A DNA stretch of 12,805 nucleotides from Cephalothrix simula. Taxonomy: Eukaryota > Nemertea > Palaeonemertea > Archinemertea > Cephalotrichidae. Positions within the stretch are counted from its first letter, which is position 1. The number at the start of each line of letters is the position of its first letter. Below the pieces are notes generated by a model that was not told the DNA's origin, ran no database searches, and worked only from the letters and a program-made list of their open reading frames with translations. Made by a program: the position numbers and the translations under genes. Below are positions 8,249-12,805 of this stretch, one piece after another. The stretch spans positions 1 through 12,805 of the forward strand of contig JAXIUW010180737.1 in NCBI GenBank assembly GCA_035591015.1, written 5' to 3'.

Positions 8249-8350
8249 CCCGTACCGGCATCCCTGCCGGACAGACATCTTTCTTGCACCAGTGTGATGT
8301 GAAAGAGATGCCTGTGCTGTGCAGAGAGCCCAGTCGGGGCTGTATACTTT
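8238..8350. repeat. 14-bp inverted repeat enclosing nested hairpins
   Basis: AAAGTATACAGCCC at 8238-8251 is the exact reverse complement of 8337-8350. Within the 85-base interior there is a perfect hairpin CCGGCA-TCCC-TGCCGG at 8255-8270 and a 6-bp stem TCTTTC/GAAAGA around 8278-8306. The arrangement would fold as a closed stem with at least two inner arms. No known structured RNA (tRNA, U1, U2, U6, 5S, hammerhead) was recognised. It could be part of one compound element with the adjoining palindrome. Short plus and minus open frames here are by-products of the symmetry. Confidence 0.6.
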
Positions 8351-8404
8351 TATTGTGCCGACGAAACAAGCCCATGTCATACCACAGTATATAATATGTT
8401 GAGC

Positions 8405-8508
8405 AAGTAGGACATAAATCCCTACGGAGAACGATCTCCCAACCGGAAACAGGACATTTCATATCCCTACTTACACTGTTTACATTATAGCAGATAGCCC
8501 AGATAGCC
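8405..8508. repeat. Small direct and tandem repeats
   Basis: GGACAT followed by ATCCCTAC occurs twice (8410-8425 and 8453-8470). AAGTAGG at 8405-8411 pairs with CCTACTT at 8466-8472. CAGATAGCC is tandemly repeated at 8491-8499 and 8500-8508. These may be the flank or remnants of neighbouring elements. Confidence 0.4.
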
Positions 8509-8521
8509 TACAAGTAGGTGT

Positions 8522-8842
8522 AATAAATTAAAAATTGAAATAAAATTAAAAATATTATACATACATGATGGAGAAAGTGTTAAGGAAAAATTACCGGAAA
8601 AATAATAAATGAATAAAATAAAATCATCAAGTAAATGGACATGGTAGCAGAATCTAATATCCATGTCTGTAGAAATGTACAAACGTCCGTACGGAGGGGG
8701 AACGCCCACACCTGGACCTACATTTACAGGTCAGGTTCGTAATACCGTGTCCGTTAGACGATAAATCGAAGTCCGTATAAAGAGGGAGTCATCAAAATTA
8801 TCGGAAGTAAAAAATATATAAATATGAATTTAGAATGACTCC
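8522..8842. repeat. Unknown dispersed repeat, uninterrupted copy
   Basis: The stretch aligns in direct orientation with 11228-11975 once the insertion in that copy is removed. Long identical blocks include GATGGAGAAAGTGTTAAGGA, AAATCATCAAGTAAATGGAC, GGGGGAACGCCCACACCTGG, GGTCAGGTTCGTAATACCGT and GATAAATCGAAGTCCGTATA. The A-rich 5' part differs by indels. The minus-strand open frames in the two copies are in different frames, so the repeat is unlikely to be protein-coding. I see no terminal inverted repeats and no poly-A tail. The family was not recognised. Confidence 0.8.
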
Positions 8843-8864
8843 AGTACGTAAAGGATTAGGGAGA

Positions 8865-8910
8865 TCATCAGGAGGAACCATTAGAGGAACCATCAGGAGG
8901 AAAAATTAGA
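8865..8910. repeat. Short degenerate minisatellite
   Basis: Alternating 12-13 base units built on ATCAGGAGGAACC and ATTAGAGGAACC recur about 3.5 times, starting just past the end of the dispersed repeat. A small hairpin, TCCACA/TGTGGA, follows near 8914-8928. Confidence 0.55.
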
Positions 8911-9027
8911 GTTTCCACAGTGTGTGGACGAGTTTCGACGCCTGTATTCTTTTGAAATGTATTCGTAATAGTAAGGCCTTGAAACATGCTTCGATTTTTT
9001 ATAAAGTTGGACTTCTTTTAAATTAAA

Positions 9028-9071
9028 ATGCAAAAGAAATCGAGTTTAAATGCATGCAAAAGAAATCAAGT
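9028..9071. repeat. 18-bp direct repeat
   Basis: ATGCAAAAGAAATCGAGT at 9028-9045 recurs at 9054-9071 with one substitution, a period of 26 bases. Confidence 0.6.
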
Positions 9072-9770
9072 ATCTCTTAACCCTAGTGATCAGAATTGGA
9101 CTGTTTAAGAACCTCTTGTGGCTCTTATTTTGGTCAAGTTGATCTTTGAAATTGAATGATTTCGAGGAAATCTACTTAGAATGAAAATAGAGTAAAAGAT
9201 TGACTATTTGGAGAGCTTATCTGTATTTTTTAATTTTTCTAGTAGATCTTTATTCATGGAAAACACCTTTTGTTGGCGATATGGTCGCGTCGTACACAAT
9301 GCTCTATATCATCAGTTTTTTTTACCGGCCATAAATGCAGTAATTATGTAATTTCATTATGGCTAATGAGTATTTTTTACATGATTATTTAGGCACGCCG
9401 AGACTCATGGGTGCCAGTTTCCAAATTAGGCATCAGTAAGTCGCGAATTTGCAGTTCTACAAAAATCAATAATTGGTGTTCTGTTTCCTAAAATTAATAT
9501 ATATGTATTTATTATTACCACTTTTTAAAGATGAATTTCATTTAATTGATTAGTTACCTACTAATTAGGCTCCTAAATACAATTAAGACCAGTAATTTTG
9601 GCGCATTTTAATGGAGCTTTTAAAAAAATTACGTACTAATTAACGCTAGGAAAGAGTTGGTTGTTTATGATTTGAGCCCATTAATAAAATACTTCTTTTT
9701 GAACGTGCGCTTTTGAAGGGGCATTGCCGTTTATCTAAACGTTTTGAAAATTAATTATTAACTTATCAGG
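9072..9770. other. Intergenic stretch, no gene
   Basis: No gene or clear element. Many TTAATTA-type palindromes near 9490-9760 reflect base composition. Confidence 0.5.
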
Positions 9771-10015
9771 GTGGCCTCTCTCCTGGAATTCCTGGAAATA
9801 AGGGAAAAGTCAGGGATTTTTAATTTGGCCTTCAAAAATCATGGAAAAGTCAGGGAATTTCATACCGTGGCGAGCAACGGCCGTTCGGTCGCGAATCCGA
9901 GTCCCCTTCGCTCCCTCCCGAGTATATATGCCAATGGACATGGCATATTACCGCCTTACTCGTCAGGGTAGGAATTTCATAAAGGGACAGAGTTAGGGAA
10001 AAGGGAATTTTTATT
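9771..10015 (+). repeat. GGAAAAGTCAGGGA repeat with coding-like frame
   Basis: GGAAAAGTCAGGGA occurs at 9803-9816 and again, identical, at 9843-9856; a degenerate third version follows at 9984-10012. In the plus frame this reads LEFLEIREKSG then FKNHGKVREF. I recall peptides of this kind as short repetitive predicted proteins in several marine invertebrate genomes, but I am not certain. The frame starts with GTG at 9771 rather than ATG and stops (TAG 9969-9971) at the right edge of the inserted element, so it is not a usable gene. I read it as a transposon-derived or dispersed repeat. Confidence 0.5.
9863..9970. mobile_element. 108-bp mini-element with 9-bp target duplication
   Basis: GGAATTTCA occurs directly before (9854-9862) and directly after (9971-9979) the element. 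The element begins TACCGTGGCGAG and the reverse complement of its end begins TACCCTGACGAG; similarity continues through GCAACGGCCGT/TAAGGCGGT. Inside is a perfect hairpin, ATATGCCA and TGGCATAT around seven bases. The element is more GC-rich than the surroundings. A 9-bp duplication suits Mutator-like or Merlin-like non-autonomous elements. The similar repeat units around it could produce GGAATTTCA twice without duplication, which lowers certainty slightly. Confidence 0.7.
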
Positions 10016-10042
10016 CTTCAAGGGTTTCCGCAATAAATTTTT

Positions 10043-10140
10043 GTCGCTTTACGCATAAAAATCTTTGCGGTTATTATGGAAATATGTCACTTTATGCATA
10101 CAAAATAGTTGCGGTTATCATAAATGTATGTCGCTTTTGA
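10043..10140. repeat. Tandem repeat, 43-44 bp unit, about 2.3 copies
   Basis: Unit starts are at 10043, 10086 and 10130. Each begins GTCGCTTT or GTCACTTT, followed by a GCATA block, TTGCGGTTAT and ATAAAT or a variant. The third unit is partial. Immediately upstream, TTCCGCAATAAATTTT may be a further decayed unit. Confidence 0.65.
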
Positions 10141-10846
10141 ATATTTTCAAATTTTTGGGCATTTTAGGAAAATCATGGTTTTGTTAAGCGCTATTTAAGG
10201 CTAAACCTCGCTCTACATATACGAGACTTATTTGGATTTCTGTTGCGCTTTAGTTTCCGCAACAGCGGATCCGTCCGATAGGCAATTTTAAGGTTGTAGT
10301 TTGCCAAATCTATAAATCATTCTGTGTGAGGGCACACGCATGTGTCATGATATCTATCAAATCGGTCACATGGACTGAAATGTTTCTCCATGTTTCATGA
10401 AACGTGGAAAATTTCATCCGCTAATTTCTGCTGACTCAATTCACTGCGACACCTTGGCGCCTTTTCGATGAAGCTTTGGTGGACAAGAGCTCATTAGATG
10501 TAGCGCATTTGATTGAATCAAAATGCGCAAAGTGGCTATACTGCGATTTCATGATGTTAGCTGTCCCTTATTTATGATATTTTGATAGTACTCAAGTAGA
10601 TCTATAAACCGAGGATCGGATAGGATGGCAAAACAATAGAAATTTAGATGATGATGATCATGACGATGGTAAAACTTCTGGTCTCGGCTTTTAGGAACAC
10701 TTTGGTTCATCAATAATATATTATTTTGCTATTTTTTTTTTGAAAAAGCCATTCGCCATTGATTTTATTATACTATATCACACCCTTAGCTATATCGGAC
10801 GTTAAAAAGCGTGCTATATAACCCACACCCAACTGCATAAAGTAAA
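10141..10846. other. Intergenic stretch with two tight palindromes
   Basis: No gene is visible. At 10389-10408 a 20-base inverted repeat centres on the perfect palindrome GTTTCATGAAAC (10392-10403). At 10503-10528 GCGCATTTGATT pairs with AATCAAAATGCGC around a single base with one bulge. A (GAT)4 run lies at 10647-10658 and T runs occur near 10733. Confidence 0.5.
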
Positions 10847-10848
10847 GG

Positions 10849-10924
10849 TATATCGCACTCCTGGGTGTATATTTCACTCGTCTGTGACTCGTAATATAAA
10901 AATGGACCCCACTCGTGCGATATA
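10849..10924. repeat. Foldback with TATATCGCAC arms
   Basis: TATATCGCAC at 10849-10858 is the exact reverse complement of GTGCGATATA at 10915-10924. Imperfect pairing continues inward, and ATAAA blocks lie outside each arm. ACTCGT or a close variant appears four times in the interior. Possibly a decayed foldback or MITE; no target duplication is evident. Confidence 0.5.
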
Positions 10925-11227
10925 CGGGTTTTATGGCACTATATTGCATACTTGTAACTTTTTATACCGCCCTGTTAATTCTGGCCACCAAGGACTTTCT
11001 AAACTCACAGAGAAAAATGAAATAGATCTGTGATTTTGTATCCGCCTTCTTGAATTTAGAGATGGATGCCTTACAAAACTGGTGTTTCTCATTTTATCAA
11101 TGAAATATGACGGAAAACCCAAACAGAACGGCCATTAAGAAATTCAAGATGGCCGCCGATAAGAAATGGGGCAAATTATTATCGTAATCAGTAGAGTCTT
11201 AAACTTTTGAATAATACCATGAACGAT
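10925..11227. other. Intergenic stretch, no gene
   Basis: No gene. ATTCAAGATGGCCGCC at 11142-11157 resembles the YY1 core and shares TTCAAGATGGC with 2686-2696. Confidence 0.5.
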
Positions 11228-11478
11228 ATAATAAAATTAAAAATTCTGAAAAATTATACGTGTTAATACATGAAATGATGGAGAAAGTGTTAAGGAAAAA
11301 TGAAAATAGAATGAAAAATAAAAAATGATGAAAGTATAATGAGAGGAAAATCATCAAGTAAATGGACATGGTAGCAGAATCTTTTATCCATGTCTGTAGA
11401 AATGTACAAAGGTCCGCATGGAGGGGGAACGCCCACACCTGGACCTATATTTTCAGGTCAGGTTCGTAATACCGTGTC

Positions 11479-11862
11479 CAGGGGGGTTGTCAGACAACTT
11501 CAGACCCCTAGCGTCAGATTACTGAAATCTGGGTCTTGACACCCACCACCCAAATTATTTGGTCAAGTTATCTGACAGCGGCTCAGGAGACCACCCACTT
11601 TATGTGACGTAACGTCAATTTATCTGTTATCAGCCGAGGAGACCACCCACTTTATCTGACATAACGTCAATTTATCTGACATCGGCCCACCCAATTTATG
11701 TGACGTCAGATAAAATTTTGGGCAAAATTTCCTTGACACCACAAGACCACCCATTTTATCTGACGTCAGATAAAATTTTGGGCAAAATTTCCTGGACAAC
11801 ACCCATTTATATGACATGTCATTGAATTTTTTTTGGTCGTTTGACAACCACCCACCCCCCTG
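11479..11862. mobile_element. hAT-like non-autonomous element, about 383 bp
   Basis: The ends are CAGGGGGG on the left and CCCCCCTG on the right, followed inward by TTGTCAGACAAC and by the reverse-complement version TTGTCAAACGAC after a 7-base insertion (TGGGTGG) on the right. CCGTGTCC flanks it at 11472-11479 and 11863-11870; if the first C belongs to the element, the duplication is seven bases. CAG-type ends with an 8-bp duplication are typical of hAT elements; the last base is ambiguous here. There is no transposase. A minus-strand frame at 11620-11847 only reflects the internal tandem repeats. Confidence 0.75.
11589..11820. repeat. Internal tandem repeats with TGACGTCA palindromes
   Basis: GACCACCCA begins units at 11589, 11641 and 11745. 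Two later units are 60 bases apart and share TGACGTCAGATAAAATTTTG exactly (11701 and 11761). TTTTATCTGACGTCAGATAAAA (11755-11776) is a perfect palindrome in two halves around ACGT. Related sites are TGACGTAACGTCA (11605-11617) and TGACATAACGTCA (11657-11669). Such repeats are common inside hAT-type MITEs, where they may bind transposase. Confidence 0.7.
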
Positions 11863-11975
11863 CCGTGTCCGTTAGGCGATAAATCGAAGTCCGTATAAAG
11901 AGGGGGTCATCAAAATTATCTGAAGTAAAAAACATACAAAAATGAAAATAAGAAATTTAGAATGACTTCAGTGTA

Positions 11976-12152
11976 TACTAGACTTATAAGTATTTCATAC
12001 ATGATTTAAAGCTTTTGAACCAATATTCAGACAATTTCATTTTAACTTAAGTTATTCAACGGTTTTGCTTCTAGTGTAATCGTACAATACTTAGTGAATG
12101 GTACTGTACTTAGTGAATATTTCTTGGATAACATAATCCCTATTTTTGAAGC
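11976..12152. other. Intergenic stretch, no gene
   Basis: No feature is supported. A small direct repeat with the core TACTTAGTGAAT occurs near 12089 and 12108. Confidence 0.45.
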
Positions 12153-12208
12153 GGTTTTTCAAATATATCTGAAAAACGGCTCTGCGTAGGAAGCTGAAAT
12201 TTTAGGAC
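12153..12208 (+). repeat. Dispersed repeat fragment, copy 2 of 2
   Basis: This matches 3517-3570 with the identical block AGCTGAAATTTTAGGA and three further short blocks. Two extra bases occur before that block. Confidence 0.55.
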
Positions 12209-12805
12209 ATTTCATTCAAACGCTTTATCCAAAAAAAAATTAACGCGCTAGGGGGTCCTGGGGCGGCGCCAGGAGTCGCCAAAAATGTTTTTTTTCGAAA
12301 AATTTCCACATCTTGAAAATAATTGCAAAAAATCGGGCGCAGGGCCAAGGCGAGTGGCGCAAACTGGTTTTTAGGGATTTATATGTCTTATTTGGGAGAC
12401 CCTTTTGAAAAAAAAGATGGCGCCAAAATATTGATTTTTTTTGGATTTTAGAAATTTACGCCAAAATGGCCCAAAAATGACTCCGAAGACCCAAAATGGG
12501 CTAAAATGGCGCCAATGATTGTTTCTACACCACAAATGGGTACGTTGGCGTCATTGGGCCCCAAAAAGTTGTTACTGAACTTTTTTTTGGCTCTTTTTGG
12601 GCTCCCCTGGCGTTTTCGGCTAACTATATTTTTGAAAACATGTGCTTGACTAGTTTATTAAAATAAACGCTTGTTCTCATACCCCCCCCCCGCTGGCTAT
12701 CTCGAACTACGGTTTATCAACTTAAGCCACTTGTATGATGATGATTGCTTCACAATTCGGAGGAAACTCGAAAATCAATATGAAATGTGTACCATTTAGC
12801 TTCTA
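12209..12805. other. Low-complexity tail with ATGGCGCC motifs
   Basis: No gene. AAGATGGCGCC (12414-12424) and AAAATGGCGCC (12503-12513), with several partial relatives between, form a loosely repetitive block of CCAAAATGG units. A hairpin TCCTGG/CCAGGA lies at 12256-12274. There are T runs, a C9 run near 12682, and a short GAT run near 12736. Confidence 0.5.

Larger units (their letters stand above)
11228..11975. repeat. Unknown dispersed repeat, copy split by an insertion
   Basis: The two halves, 11228-11478 and 11863-11975, together match 8522-8842. The break falls in CCGTGTCC, which is present once in the other copy and on both sides of the insertion here. The left half differs from the other copy by indels in its A-rich part; the right half adds a short AAAATAAG-type stretch near 11945. 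Overall the copies are very similar by eye from about 11350 onward. Confidence 0.8.

Noticed and set aside
8063-8462. Overlapping plus and minus frames with similar KTLYKL peptides
   Set aside because: The similarity arises because the DNA is a palindrome; it is not evidence for genes.
8485-8709. Minus-strand frames in the two dispersed repeat copies (8485-8709 and 11199-11438) as a conserved protein
   Set aside because: The homologous DNA is read in different frames in the two copies, which argues against a conserved protein.
11589-11820. CRISPR array, because of regularly spaced repeats
   Set aside because: The units are contiguous and degenerate with no unique spacers, and they lie within a MITE-like element of an animal-like genome.
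11620-11847. Minus-strand 75-codon frame with a repeated SRKFCPKFYLTS motif
   Set aside because: The peptide repetition simply mirrors the 52-60 bp tandem repeats within the insertion.
12640-12720. C-run near 12682 as a telomeric or regulatory G-quadruplex tract
   Set aside because: It is a single homopolymer run without repeated G/C tracts.

Overview
The window looks like nuclear DNA from an animal, most likely a marine invertebrate. The evidence is indirect. The DNA is AT-rich, has no operon-like packing of genes, and is crowded with short terminal-inverted-repeat elements (MITE type), tRNA-like fragments, foldbacks and diverged dispersed repeats. No protein-coding gene can be supported. 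The longest open frames (about 120-130 codons) lie in repeats, have no recognisable domain, and may be decayed transposon or host fragments. The lineage cannot be fixed from the sequence.

Layout, left to right. 1-640 is plain intergenic DNA. 640-1090 is a CpG-containing block with two tRNA-like promoter regions, probably SINE-derived. About 1328-1447 and 4278-4432 are two diverged copies of one unknown repeat; both keep the same frame open and encode a shared VLPFL(I/F)K motif. 2038-2605 packs three small inverted-repeat elements: 170 bp flanked by TA, 185 bp flanked by TA, and a 98-bp near-palindrome. 2606-6810 is mostly featureless. 6811-7214 is a roughly 400-bp element with terminal inverted repeats of about 85-90 bp. 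7435-7622 holds seven TGACCT half-sites, several as direct repeats spaced by two bases. 8174-8350 holds an almost perfect palindrome followed by a nested stem structure.

8522-8842 and 11228-11975 are two copies of a second unknown dispersed repeat. The right copy is interrupted by a roughly 383-bp insertion (11479-11862) with CAGGGGGG ends and a 7-8 bp target duplication; the left copy shows the uninterrupted site. 9771-10015 is a repetitive, weakly coding-like block split by a 108-bp mini-element flanked by a 9-bp duplication. 10043-10140 is a 43-bp tandem repeat and 10849-10924 a foldback. 12153-12208 repeats 3517-3570. The right end is low-complexity DNA with ATGGCGCC motifs and homopolymers.

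There is no gene cooperation to describe. The window reads as a graveyard of non-autonomous mobile DNA, and its best content is the set of insertions whose boundaries can be read directly.
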